Shown here: positions 47,944 to 56,543 of the stretch, piece after piece | Layout: each line of letters starts with the position of its first letter | Numbering within the stretch: position 1 is the first letter of the stretch | Assembly: GCF_900215205.1 (NCBI RefSeq) | Contig: NZ_OBDY01000039.1 | Location: 27,950-91,949 of the forward strand | DNA from: Paractinoplanes atraurantiacus | GTDB taxonomy: Bacteria; Actinomycetota; Actinomycetes; Mycobacteriales; Micromonosporaceae | Direction: 5' to 3' | Length of the DNA stretch: 64,000 nucleotides | Notes under the pieces: model-generated | Told to the model about the DNA's origin: nothing | The model's database searches: none | The model's input: only the letters and a program-made list of their open reading frames with translations | Program-made: the position numbers and the translations under genes

Positions 47944-48543
47944 TCAAGCAACGGTGCCGGCGGGGCCCTCGAAGGGTACGACGGTCACGCCCGGCCAGCG
48001 GACATGTGGCTGATGCCGTTCGAGGCGGGCGCGGGAGCGCTCGAGGCTGACACGGCGCGGGTTCCGGCGCCAGACGCCGGCGAGGAGGTCGTCCAGGCCG
48101 AACGGGGCGCACACTTCGATCTCGCCGTCCGCGCGCAGGCGCACCACCACGGCGGTCGCGGTCTCCGGCCAGGTGCCGACGGCGTCCTCGATGGACGTGA
48201 ACGGCTCGACCGGGTCACCGCCGAACTTGGCGGCGTACCAGGTGTGCACGGCGGCCTGGTTCTTCGCCTCCCACGGGATGCCGGGCAGCCGGCGGCCCAG
48301 CCGTTCGGTCACGCGGTCGTCGTTGGCGCGGCTCAGGTCACGCGGATCGAAGAAGGCCACGTCCACATCCCGTACGTCCGCCGGGGTGAAGCCGGCGCCG
48401 AAACGCTCACCCCACACCAGATCGCGCAGGACCCCGGCGCCGGCCCACGCGTCGGGCACCGCCTCGTCACGCACCGCCGCGAGCACCCGCATCATCCACG
48501 CGTCGGCCCGGATCAGCCCCGCCAGTGTCTCCCCCGCCGTCAT
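47944..48543 (-). CDS. Nucleotidyltransferase-family protein (DUF925-like)
   Basis: 199 residues. Layout of the DUF925/YiaD-like nucleotidyltransferase group: VPDAWAGAGVLRDLVWGERFG, the acidic DVDVAFFDP pair that could bind metal, EAKNQAAVHTWYAAKFG and TSIEDAVGTWPETATAV. Substrate unknown. Start ATG 48543. Divergent from the PPOX-fold gene with only 19 bp between starts. Confidence 0.82.
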   Translation of the reverse strand: MTAGETLAGLIRADAWMMRVLAAVRDEAVPDAWAGAGVLRDLVWGERFGAGFTPADVRDVDVAFFDPRDLSRANDDRVTERLGRRLPGIPWEAKNQAAVHTWYAAKFGGDPVEPFTSIEDAVGTWPETATAVVVRLRADGEIEVCAPFGLDDLLAGVWRRNPRRVSLERSRARLERHQPHVRWPGVTVVPFEGPAGTVA

Positions 48544-48562
48544 GGGACCAGAATGCACGACC

Positions 48563-49072
48563 ATGGTGACGACCAACCCTTGGCTGGCCGGGCCCAGCCC
48601 CACCCGGCGACTGGACCGCGAGCGGCTCGAGGAGCGCATCCTCAACCTGTTGTCGTCGCAGAACATGTGCGTGCTGGCCACCGTGGGCCCGGATGGACCG
48701 CTGGCCACCCCGGTGCGCTACTTCCACCTGGACTTCGCGATCGTCTTCACGGCGGCCGGCACGTCGCCGAAAATGCGGAACATCCGGGCCGATCCGCGCC
48801 TGTCGATCGGGGTCTTCGCCCCGCTCGTCGGCCAGGCGAGCAGCCGCGGCGCCCAGCTCTTCGGGACCGCCCGCATCCTCGAGCCGGGCGACGGCGACTT
48901 CGACCGGTACTGGCCGGTGGTGCGCTGGCAGTCCGACCACGTGGAGCGCTCACGCCCGCTCGACGAGCCACCAACCGGCACGATCGGCGTGCTGGAGGCC
49001 GACCGCATCGTCTACACCGAGCATTGGCTCCGCCGCGAGGGCTACGCCCCCCGGCAGTTCTGGTCCCGGTAA
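48563..49072 (+). CDS. Pyridoxamine 5'-phosphate oxidase-fold protein
   Basis: 169 residues of the PPOX/FMN-binding split barrel: RILNLLSSQNMCVLATVGPDGPLATPVRYFHLDFAIVF is family-typical, followed by SPKMRNIRADPRLSIGVF. May bind FMN or F420; the reaction is unknown. Start ATG 48563. Confidence 0.82.
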   Translation: MVTTNPWLAGPSPTRRLDRERLEERILNLLSSQNMCVLATVGPDGPLATPVRYFHLDFAIVFTAAGTSPKMRNIRADPRLSIGVFAPLVGQASSRGAQLFGTARILEPGDGDFDRYWPVVRWQSDHVERSRPLDEPPTGTIGVLEADRIVYTEHWLRREGYAPRQFWSR

Positions 49073-49082
49073 CGGAGTTTTT

Positions 49083-49098
49083 TGGACTTGCAGGTCCA
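49083..49098. promoter_or_regulatory. Inverted repeat before SnoaL-like gene
   Basis: TGGAC-TTGCAG-GTCCA, perfect 5-6-5 arms, preceded by a run of six T (49078-49083), 25 bp before the next start. It could be an operator, or, with the T-run, the end signal of the minus-strand side. Confidence 0.35.
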
Positions 49099-49123
49099 GT
49101 TTCGGCGAGCAAACGTCATCCCT

Positions 49124-49501
49124 ATGACTACTGACAACAACACTCTCGCCCGGGATTTCGTCGCGGCTTTCAACACCAAGGACGCGAGCAAAGTGGGCGC
49201 GTTCCTGCACCCGGACGTGGTCTTCCAGAACTACGGGGAGCCCGAGGTCAAGGGCCGCGATGCCGTCGTACGCATCTGGCAGGGGGTTTTCCGGAGTTTC
49301 GCGCGGGTGCGGTTCGAGACTGTCAACCAGGCCGTCAACGGAGACGTCGTGCTGGCCGAGCAGGTGCACGGGCTGGCGCTGCCGGGCGGCAAGCTGGCGC
49401 CCATCATGAACCTGGCCGTCTACGAGATCCGGGACGGGAAGATCGCGGCGTGGCGTGACTACGGCAACCCGCAGTACGCGATGAAGCTGCTCCAAGCGTG
49501 A
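49124..49501 (+). CDS. SnoaL-like NTF2-fold protein
   Basis: 125 residues: LARDFVAAFNTKDASKVGAFLHPDVVFQNYG, GRDAVVRIW and AAWRDYGNPQYAMK match SnoaL/limonene-epoxide-hydrolase-like proteins. Small-molecule binder or enzyme; substrate unknown. Start ATG 49124. Confidence 0.82.
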   Translation: MTTDNNTLARDFVAAFNTKDASKVGAFLHPDVVFQNYGEPEVKGRDAVVRIWQGVFRSFARVRFETVNQAVNGDVVLAEQVHGLALPGGKLAPIMNLAVYEIRDGKIAAWRDYGNPQYAMKLLQA

Positions 49502-49511
49502 GGAGCGCGCC

Positions 49512-50246
49512 TCAGAGCGGGTCGAGGCGCAGCGAGCACAGGTAGCGGCGGGGCGCCCGATCGTTCAGGCGGGTGCGGATCCGGTCGGCGACGGCGTTCA
49601 GGAGGGGTTCGCGGACGGCCGGATCGAGCTCGCGGTACAGGGACTGGGTGCGCAGCAGGTCGGCGAAACCCCGGCCGTCGAACCACTGGACCACCGGGTA
49701 CCACCGGCGGGGCTCGGCGAGCACCTGCTCCTCCAGCGGCGGGTGCCCCCAGGCCGGGTTGCCGGGGCTGAAACGCTCGTGCAGGTCGGCGGTCGCCGCG
49801 TACACCTCCGGATCGCCCGGGCGGCGGACGACCGTGAAGTCGAGCAGGGCGAGGTGACCGGCGAGGTCCGCCGCCCGCCGCCGGCCGATCTCCGGGTCGA
49901 TCCAGTGCCACGACGACGCGGCCACCAGGACGTCGAAGCGGCGGCCACGGTCGGGCCACTGCTCGAAGGCCGCCGTCTCCACCGTGACGTTCGGGAACGC
50001 GGCGAGCCGCTGCCGGGCCAGCTCGGCCAGCGCCGGTCCCGGCTCGACGGCCGTCACCGACCAGCCCCGCGCCGCCATCGAGCGGGTCGCCTGGCCGGTG
50101 CCGCAGCCGACCTCCAGCACCGGCGCGCCCGCCCGCAGCCCGGTCAGCGCGGCCAGGTCGGTGAAGAGCTCGTCGGGATAGCCGGGCCGGACCCGGTCGT
50201 AGAGCTCCGGCACCTCGTCGAACTTGAGCCCCAGTGACTCCGTCAT
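49512..50246 (-). CDS. Class I SAM-dependent methyltransferase
   Basis: 244 residues. SAM motif I VLEVGCGTGQATRSMA, motif II VTAVEPGPALAELAR, then VLVAASSWHWIDPE, as in the SAM_MT group with a YDRVRPGYPDELF N-terminus. Substrate unknown. ATG 50246 is 7 bp after a TAACCT box on its strand (50259-50254), so leaderless; a longer frame to 50450 is not supported. Confidence 0.9.
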   Translation of the reverse strand: MTESLGLKFDEVPELYDRVRPGYPDELFTDLAALTGLRAGAPVLEVGCGTGQATRSMAARGWSVTAVEPGPALAELARQRLAAFPNVTVETAAFEQWPDRGRRFDVLVAASSWHWIDPEIGRRRAADLAGHLALLDFTVVRRPGDPEVYAATADLHERFSPGNPAWGHPPLEEQVLAEPRRWYPVVQWFDGRGFADLLRTQSLYRELDPAVREPLLNAVADRIRTRLNDRAPRRYLCSLRLDPL

Positions 50247-50310
50247 GACCCTCAGGTTACGGGTCCGCGGAGGTGCCGTCCGCGACGTACCGGCGCTACA
50301 TTCGGCAGCG

Positions 50311-52566
50311 GTGTTCCAGCTTTCCGCCGCCTTCAACCTGCACAGCGCCAAGGCCTTCGTGGGCCGCGACGGTGAGCTGGCCGTGCTGCGCGCGGCTCTG
50401 GCCGCTCCCCCGTCGGCCGTGCTCGTCCTCGGCGAGGGCGGCGTCGGCAAGACCCGCCTGGTGGCCGAGGCCCTGTCCGGCGTGGTCGGCCGGGTCGTCG
50501 TGGCCCACTGCGACGACCTGCGCGAACCGCTGCCGCTCGGCCCGATCCTGGACGGCCTGCGCCAGTGGTCGCCGGCGCTGCCGCCCGGTCTCGACCCGGC
50601 CGTCGCCGTCTTCGCGCCCTACCTGCCGGCGCTGGCCGCGCTCACGCCACCGCCCCCGCTCGACGACCCGCAGGCCGAGCGGGCCCGGCTGCTGCGGGCG
50701 ATGGCGGGGCTGCTGGGCGCGCTGGCCCCGGTCGTGGTCGCGCTCGAGGACCTGCACATGGCCGACCCGGCCACCGTGGAGTTCGTCACGTGGCTGGCCG
50801 CCCATCCGGTCGACGGCCTCACGGTGGTGATGACGACCCGCGAGCCGGTCGCCGTGCCGGCCCGGCTCGTCCGTCTGGCGCCGCTCTCGCCGGCCGAGGT
50901 CGGCTCGCTGGCCGGGACGCTGCTGCACCGCGACGTCCTGCCACCGGTCTTCGTGGAACAGCTTTTCGAGCGTACGGCCGGTGTGCCGTTCCTGGTCGAG
51001 GAGGTCGTCCGTTCCCTGGTCGAACGCCACGAGATCGACCGCATCGATCAGCGTCCCGGACTGCTGGGCGACGTCCTCGGCGACGTGACCGTGCCGGCCC
51101 TGCTGCGCGACGTCCTGCTGTGGCGCATGCGGCCGCTGGACGAGCCCACCCGCGACATCCTCGGGGCCGCCGCCGTCCTGGGCGTGGTGGCCGAGGCCCG
51201 CGCTCTCGCCGAGCTGTTGTCGCGGCCCGTCGGCCAGGTGGAGGCGGCGCTGGAGCGGGCCGCCGAGGCGGGCCTGCTGCACCCGGCGGACGAGGAGTTC
51301 GGCTCGCCGCGGTTCCGGCACACGCTGGCCCGCCAGGTCGTCTACGAGCTGTTGCCGGCGCTCGAACGGCGGATGCTGCACCTGCGCTGCGCCCGTGTCC
51401 TGGAGCGCCAGGTGCCCCGCCCGGTGGCGCAGCTGGCCCACCACTACCGGCTCGCGGGCGACGCGGCCGACCATGTCCGCAACGCGGAGGCCGCGGCCGA
51501 CCTGGCCACCGCGCGCGGCGACGACGCGACGGCCGCCCGGTTCCTGCTGGCCACCATGGACCACGCGGAGCTGCCCCGCCGCCAGCGGGCCCGGCTGGCC
51601 GGTAAGCTGGGGCGCTCGGCCGTGGAGGGTGTCACCCAGGCCGAGGCGATCCCGGTGCTGCGCCGCCTCCTGGCCGACCGGCGCCTGCCACCGGGCGCTC
51701 GGGGCGATCTGGGTCTCGCCCTGGGCCGGATGCTGCGCCAGCAGGGCGAGGCGTCGGCCGGCTACGAGGAGATCGAGCGGGCCGTCCCCCACCTCAAGCA
51801 CCACGGCCGCCGCGCGCGGGCCCTGGCCATCCTGTCGGCGCCGGACACGGTGCTGGACCGGCACGCGGACGACCATCTGCGCTACTGCGAGGCCGCGCTG
51901 GACGCGGCGCGGCAGTCGGGTGACCCGTCGGCGCTGCTGTCGGTCGAGATCGCCCAGCTGTCGCTGCGGCTGGAGCTGGACGATCCGGGGGCCTGGCCGG
52001 CGGTGCGGACGGCCCTGGCCGACCCGCGCTTCGCCGACCACCCCCGCGACCATCTGCGCGCCTGCCTGAACTGGGCCCAGGGCGCCCTGCACACCGGCCG
52101 GCACGACCGCGCGGCCCAGCTCCTGACCATCGCCCGGGGCCTGCCGGCCGCCGCCGAGTACGAGCGGATCCGCCCGGTCGTCGAGCTCACCGAGCAGGCC
52201 CTGGACCTGGCCACCGGCCACCTGGACGGCTTGGAGGACAGGCTCCTGCACTTCCTGTCGCGCCCCGACCGCCTGCCGCTGACCATGTTGGACGCGCGCC
52301 TGCACCTGGGCCGCCTCCGGGCGCGTCTGGGCCGCGCTGGGGAGGCCGAGTCGGACCTCCGCTCGGTCATCACCGACGCCGAGCGGGTGGGCGCGGCCTG
52401 GCCGTTGATCCCGGCCCACACCGCCCTGGCCGCCCTGCTGGGCGATCCCGGTCCGGCCCGCACGGCTCTGGCCCTGTCCGCCCGCAAGGGCCTGCCCGCC
52501 TGGGGCCACTCCGCCGCCGCCCTGCTCGATCAACTGGCCCCGCCACCCGAAGCCGAGCCCGCCTGA
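50311..52566 (+). CDS. AAA/STAND-type ATPase without an output domain
   Basis: 751 residues. P-loop GEGGVGKTRL (41-50) and Walker B VVVALEDLHMAD, then a long TPR-like helical region with QVVYELLPALERRML and repeated helices. It resembles the N-terminal and middle parts of LALs (large LuxR regulators), but ends without the LuxR HTH. GTG 50311 follows TACATT (50297-50302) by 8 bp, so leaderless. Divergent from the methyltransferase (64 bp). May act as a signalling ATPase through protein contacts (inference). Confidence 0.75.
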   Translation: MFQLSAAFNLHSAKAFVGRDGELAVLRAALAAPPSAVLVLGEGGVGKTRLVAEALSGVVGRVVVAHCDDLREPLPLGPILDGLRQWSPALPPGLDPAVAVFAPYLPALAALTPPPPLDDPQAERARLLRAMAGLLGALAPVVVALEDLHMADPATVEFVTWLAAHPVDGLTVVMTTREPVAVPARLVRLAPLSPAEVGSLAGTLLHRDVLPPVFVEQLFERTAGVPFLVEEVVRSLVERHEIDRIDQRPGLLGDVLGDVTVPALLRDVLLWRMRPLDEPTRDILGAAAVLGVVAEARALAELLSRPVGQVEAALERAAEAGLLHPADEEFGSPRFRHTLARQVVYELLPALERRMLHLRCARVLERQVPRPVAQLAHHYRLAGDAADHVRNAEAAADLATARGDDATAARFLLATMDHAELPRRQRARLAGKLGRSAVEGVTQAEAIPVLRRLLADRRLPPGARGDLGLALGRMLRQQGEASAGYEEIERAVPHLKHHGRRARALAILSAPDTVLDRHADDHLRYCEAALDAARQSGDPSALLSVEIAQLSLRLELDDPGAWPAVRTALADPRFADHPRDHLRACLNWAQGALHTGRHDRAAQLLTIARGLPAAAEYERIRPVVELTEQALDLATGHLDGLEDRLLHFLSRPDRLPLTMLDARLHLGRLRARLGRAGEAESDLRSVITDAERVGAAWPLIPAHTALAALLGDPGPARTALALSARKGLPAWGHSAAALLDQLAPPPEAEPA

Positions 52567-52587
52567 CCTCGGTCCGCAGCATCACTT

Positions 52588-52606
52588 TGCCTAACACCTT
52601 TAGGCA
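52588..52606. promoter_or_regulatory. Operator overlapping the SGNH-hydrolase promoter
   Basis: TGCCTAA-CACCT-TTAGGCA, a perfect 7-5-7 inverted repeat. It starts inside a likely -35 (TTGCCT, 52587-52592) and is followed by a -10-like CATAAT (52611-52616), 18 bp spacing. The layout is that of a repressor site. The regulator is not adjacent. Confidence 0.65.
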
Positions 52607-52680
52607 GGTGCATAATTAATTTCGGAAAGCGGGCACGCCTCGACCTGACGCTTCGTCACCGGCCCCCAAGGGAACACACC

Positions 52681-53823
52681 ATGATCACCACCCCGATCAC
52701 CGCCGCCCTCGTCCGCGGCGCCGCCGAGCTCGAGCCCACGCCCCACGGCCTGCTCCCCCATCGCCTGCCCGCGTGGGCCCGGGCACAGACCCCCGATCCC
52801 CAGCTGGCCATGGTCGAGGCACAACCTTCGGGTGTACGCGTCGTCTTCCGCACCCGCGCCACGACGATCGAACTGCTGACCGTCCCCACCAAGCGCGTCT
52901 TCAAAGGCCTCCCGCCACGCCCCGAGGGCGTCTACGACCTGCTGGCCGACGGCACCCTGACCACCCAGGCCACCGCGCAGGGCGGCAACGTCCTCACCGT
53001 CGACATGGCCACGGGCACCTCCGACTACGAGCCCGGCGCTCCCGTGGCCGTGCCCTTCACCGCCCTGCCCACCGGCGACAAGACCATCGAGATCTGGCTG
53101 CCCCACAACGAGACCACCGAGCTGGTGGCCCTGCGCACCGACGCACCGGTCGAGCCCGTCGGCGAGCCCGGCACCCGGCCGGTCTGGGTGCACCACGGCA
53201 GCTCGATCAGCCAGGGCTCCAACGCCACCAGCCCCACCTCCATCTGGCCGGTCCGGGCCGCCCTGCGGGCCGGCGCCGACCTGGTCAACCTGGGCTTCGG
53301 CGGAAGCGCCCTGCTGGATCCGTTCGTCGCCCGGACGATCCGCGACACCCCGGCCGACCTCATCACCGTCAAGCTCGGCATCAACCTGGTCAACGCCGAC
53401 CTGATGCGCCGCCGCGCCTTCACCCCCGCCGTGCACGGTTTCCTCGACACCATCCGCGACGGGCACCCCACCACACCGCTGGTCGTCATCTCCGCCCTCT
53501 ACTGCCCGATCCACGAGGACACCCCCGGCCCCGGCGCCTTCGACCCGGAGGCCCTCAAGTCCGGCGAGGTGAAGTTCATCGCCACCGGCACCCCCGACCC
53601 GACCAGGCTGACCCTGCGCGTCATCCGCGAGGACCTGGCCCGCGTCGTCACCGAGCGGAAAGACGAAAACCTGAGCTACATCAACGGCCTTGACCTGTAC
53701 GGGGTATCCGACGCCGCCGAGCACCCCTTGCCCGACCGCCTCCACCCCGAGACGGCCACCCACCACCTGATCGCCGACCGCTTCGTCGAGCGCGTCTGGA
53801 GAAAGTTCCCCGGAGACCGATGA
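52681..53823 (+). CDS. SGNH/GDSL-family hydrolase
   Basis: 380 residues. N-terminal beta-rich region (1-165), then the SGNH core: catalytic Ser in WVHHGSSISQGSN, Gly in LGFGGSALLD, Asn in KLGINLVNAD, and Asp/His in LPDRLHPETATHHL. It is an esterase, lipase or carbohydrate deacetylase; the fused N-terminal domain suggests carbohydrate esters (inference). No signal peptide. Start ATG 52681 with AAGGGA upstream. It lies 53 bp ahead of the alpha/beta hydrolase, likely one operon. Confidence 0.87.
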   Translation: MITTPITAALVRGAAELEPTPHGLLPHRLPAWARAQTPDPQLAMVEAQPSGVRVVFRTRATTIELLTVPTKRVFKGLPPRPEGVYDLLADGTLTTQATAQGGNVLTVDMATGTSDYEPGAPVAVPFTALPTGDKTIEIWLPHNETTELVALRTDAPVEPVGEPGTRPVWVHHGSSISQGSNATSPTSIWPVRAALRAGADLVNLGFGGSALLDPFVARTIRDTPADLITVKLGINLVNADLMRRRAFTPAVHGFLDTIRDGHPTTPLVVISALYCPIHEDTPGPGAFDPEALKSGEVKFIATGTPDPTRLTLRVIREDLARVVTERKDENLSYINGLDLYGVSDAAEHPLPDRLHPETATHHLIADRFVERVWRKFPGDR

Positions 53824-53876
53824 GTCCCCGCGCGGCGGCGGGTCTACTGGGCAGGACTTCGATGAAGGGACACAAA

Positions 53877-54734
53877 GTGAGCCAGCCCGAGACCCGCACC
53901 CTCGCCACCCCCGGCGCGGTGCTGACATATGACGTTCGTCCCGGTGACGGGCCGCTGCTGCTGCTGATCGGCTCGCCGATGCAGGCCGAGGGCTTCGCGA
54001 CGCTGGCCGGGCATTTCCCGGACCGGACGGTCGTCACGTACGACCCGCGCGGGATCGCGCGCAGCGAGCGCACCGACGGCGTGATCGAGTCGACGCCGGA
54101 CGAGCACGCGGACGACATCGCGGCCATCATCGAGGAGGTTTCCGATGGTGGGCCGGTGGACGTTTTCGGCAGCAGTGGCGGCGCGGTGAACACCCTCGCG
54201 CTCGTTTCGCGTCATCCCACGCTCGTTCGGACACTAATCGCTCACGAACCGCCGTCGCTGAACGTCCTGTCCGACCGGGAGACCGCGACGGCGGCGACCG
54301 TGGACATCTACGAGACGTACCAGAAGTCGGGTGCGGGTCCGGCGATGGTGAAGTTCTTCCTGCTCACCGGGGCCAAGGGCGAGATCCCGGCCGGCTTCGG
54401 CGACCAGCCGGCCCCGGATCCGGCCCAGTTCGGGCTGCCGGCCGAGGACACCGGCGACCGCACGGACCCGCTGCTGGGCCAGAACCTCATGACGTGCACG
54501 CATTACGAGCACGACTTCGAGGCGCTCAAGGCGGCACCGACCCGCATCGTCGTGGCGGTCGGCGCCGAGTCAGTGGGCGAGCTGGCCCACCGCGGCGGCG
54601 AGGGCGTCGCGGCCCGCCTCGGCACCGAGGCGGTCACGTTCCCGAGCCACCACGGCGGCTTCCTCGGCGGCGAGTTCGGCATGACCGGCGACCCGGACGG
54701 CTTCGCCGCCGCCCTCCGCGAAGCGTTGCGCTAG
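53877..54734 (+). CDS. Alpha/beta hydrolase
   Basis: 285 residues: oxyanion region LLLLIGSPMQAEGF, strand VVTYDPRGIARS, nucleophile Ser in DVFGSSGGAVNTLA, and catalytic His in FPSHHGGFLGG. Substrate unknown. GTG 53877 is preferred over ATG 53862, because GAAGGGA at 53864-53870 sits 7 bp before it. It shares the operator-controlled promoter at 52588 if co-transcribed. Confidence 0.87.
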   Translation: MSQPETRTLATPGAVLTYDVRPGDGPLLLLIGSPMQAEGFATLAGHFPDRTVVTYDPRGIARSERTDGVIESTPDEHADDIAAIIEEVSDGGPVDVFGSSGGAVNTLALVSRHPTLVRTLIAHEPPSLNVLSDRETATAATVDIYETYQKSGAGPAMVKFFLLTGAKGEIPAGFGDQPAPDPAQFGLPAEDTGDRTDPLLGQNLMTCTHYEHDFEALKAAPTRIVVAVGAESVGELAHRGGEGVAARLGTEAVTFPSHHGGFLGGEFGMTGDPDGFAAALREALR

Positions 54735-54789
54735 TCACGCTTTATTGCCATGACTTCGCCGTTGGGGGTGGCGGGAATAGCGCCCGATC

Positions 54790-55251
54790 ATGACCGCCAC
54801 CTCCCGGGTCGCTCGCTTCCGGGCGAGTCGGGGTGGGCGTGCTCGCGTACACCTTCGGGCTGCGGCACGCCTTCGACACCGACCACATGCAGGACGGGGC
54901 CGGGCGTAAGCCCCGGTCGGTGAACTTCTGGTTCTCGCTCGGGCACTCGACGATCGTGTTCGGGCTCGCCTTCCTGCTCTCGTTCGGCGTCAAGGCGCCG
55001 GCACATCTATCCGGTCGGCGTGCTGTTCGGGCTCGGCTTCGACACCGCCACCGAGGTCGGGCGTGGCGCTGATCATCGGCACCATCGACGACCAGGCGCA
55101 CATCACCACCGGCCCGCTGGCCGCGATCGGCTCGATCCCGCTCGACGACGCGGGTTACGGCATCGTCGGCCTCTTCGTCGTGGCCTGGGCGGCCGCCCTC
55201 GCGGTCTGGCACTTCGGCCGCATCGAGGAGCGACGGTCGGCGCCTAAATAG
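54790..55251 (+). pseudogene. Degraded NiCoT nickel/cobalt transporter
   Basis: Pieces of a HoxN/NixA transporter in changing frames. From 54833, VLAYTFGLRHAFDTDHM (helix II signature, normally HAxDADH) then SVNFWFSLGHSTIVFGLAFL. Near 55006-55060, YPVGVLFGLGFDTATEVG. From 55063, IIGTIDDQ then a final helix GLFVVAWAAALAVWHFGRI to 55251. Large segments between them are missing. The 3' end overlaps the marR-like gene by 8 bp. Confidence 0.78.
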
Positions 55252-55738
55252 GGCGGGGCTCCTCGGTGCAGGCCGGCTCGCCGGCCTGGATGCGGGCGGT
55301 GACGTGGCACGCCACCTGGCGCAGGGCCTTGATCTGCTCGTCGGTGAGGCCGTCGATCACGTAGCGCCGGACGGCCTCGACGTGGCCGGGTGCGGCCTTG
55401 ACCACCAGGTCCCAGCCGTCGTCGGTGAGGATGGCGACCGTGTAGCGGCCGTTGCACGGGTCGGGCTCGCGGCGCAGCAGGCCGCGGGTCTCCAGGCGCT
55501 TCACCACGTTCGACAGGCGGGACAGCGAGCTGGCGAGCGTGCGCGCCAGCTCGCTCATGCGCAGTGTGCGGCCCTCGGACATGGACAGGCCGCTCAGCAC
55601 CATGTAGTCGAAGAGCGTGATGTTGTTGTCGCGCAGGAGCTGGGCGTCGAGCGCGGACGGCAACAGGAACATGAGCTGAGCCAGCGAGATCCACGCCTCG
55701 CGCTCCTGATCTTCCAGCCATCGCGGTTCCGCCTGCAT
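55244..55738 (-). CDS. MarR-family repressor
   Basis: 164 residues; winged helix with recognition helix ELARTLASSLSRLSNVVKRLETRGLL and wing DPCNGRYTVAILTDDG, flanked by dimerisation helices. Start ATG 55738 (MQAEPRW) rather than 55804. Divergent from the azoreductase; twin palindromes between them are the likely operators. A Cys pair (DPC and PACTEE) could make it oxidant- or electrophile-responsive (inference). Confidence 0.88.
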   Translation of the reverse strand: MQAEPRWLEDQEREAWISLAQLMFLLPSALDAQLLRDNNITLFDYMVLSGLSMSEGRTLRMSELARTLASSLSRLSNVVKRLETRGLLRREPDPCNGRYTVAILTDDGWDLVVKAAPGHVEAVRRYVIDGLTDEQIKALRQVACHVTARIQAGEPACTEEPRPI

Positions 55739-55799
55739 GCACAGAAGAGTACGGCGCGCGGGCGACCGGCCCGGAAACGGACGTGATCCATGTCCCATG

Positions 55800-55842
55800 T
55801 TCAAGCTTGAAGTGAACCTGCTACCTTAGGTTCAAGCTTGAA
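55800..55842. promoter_or_regulatory. Twin MarR operators
   Basis: Two identical perfect palindromes TTCAAGCTTGAA at 55800-55811 and 55831-55842, 31 bp centre to centre (three helical turns). Between them TGAACCT (55813-55819) and AGGTTCA (55828-55834) form a third inverted repeat. They lie between marR-like and azoreductase starts. Confidence 0.8.
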
Positions 55843-55876
55843 GCGTGATTCCGTAAAGCAAAGCCAAGGAGCTCCC

Positions 55877-56524
55877 ATGACCCTGTTCCGCCTCGACGCC
55901 AGCATCCGGATCGACGGCTCGACCAGCCGCGAGATCGCCGACATCGTCGAGCAGGAGTGGCTCGCCTCGCACCCCGGCGACAAGGTCGTCAACCGGCACA
56001 TCGGCGCCGAGCCGATCCCCGCCACCGCCTGGGGCAACGCGGTCGCCGCCGGCGCCACCGACGAGGCCGCCCGCACGCCCGATCAGCGCGAGGCCGTCGC
56101 CCTGGCCAAGACCCTGGCCGACGAGCTGATCAGCGCCGACGCCATCCTGTTCGCCGTCCCGCTGTACAACTACGGCGTCTCGCAGCACTTCAAGACGTAC
56201 GTCGACCTTCTTCTCACCGCCCCCGACGCGTTCGGCCAGCCCTTCCTCAAGGGCAAGCCGGTCGTGCTCGCCACCGTCCGTGGCGGTGCCTACGGCGCCG
56301 GCACTCCGCGTGAGGGCTGGGACCACTCCACTCCGTACCTCAAGCGGGTCATCGCCGACGTCTGGGGCGCCGACCTGACCATCGTCGAGCGCGAGTTCAC
56401 GCTGGTCGGCTCCAACCCGGCCCTCGACCAGTTCACCGACGCCGCCGCCGCGATGCACGCCGAGGCCCTCGACGCCGCCCGCGAGGCGGGCAAGGCGCTC
56501 GGTGCTCTTCCCAACGGCATCTGA
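55877..56524 (+). CDS. FMN-dependent NADH-azoreductase/quinone reductase
   Basis: 215 residues, flavodoxin-like AzoR/NQO fold: phosphate loop LDASIRIDGSTSREIA, FMN motif VPLYNYGVSQHFKTYVD, and VRGGAYG. It reduces quinones and azo compounds by two electrons, giving defence against electrophiles. ATG 55877 has AAGGAGC 6-12 bp upstream. Under the divergent MarR through the twin operators. Confidence 0.9.
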   Translation: MTLFRLDASIRIDGSTSREIADIVEQEWLASHPGDKVVNRHIGAEPIPATAWGNAVAAGATDEAARTPDQREAVALAKTLADELISADAILFAVPLYNYGVSQHFKTYVDLLLTAPDAFGQPFLKGKPVVLATVRGGAYGAGTPREGWDHSTPYLKRVIADVWGADLTIVEREFTLVGSNPALDQFTDAAAAMHAEALDAAREAGKALGALPNGI

Positions 56525-56543
56525 GTTCGGGCACTGTGAACGG

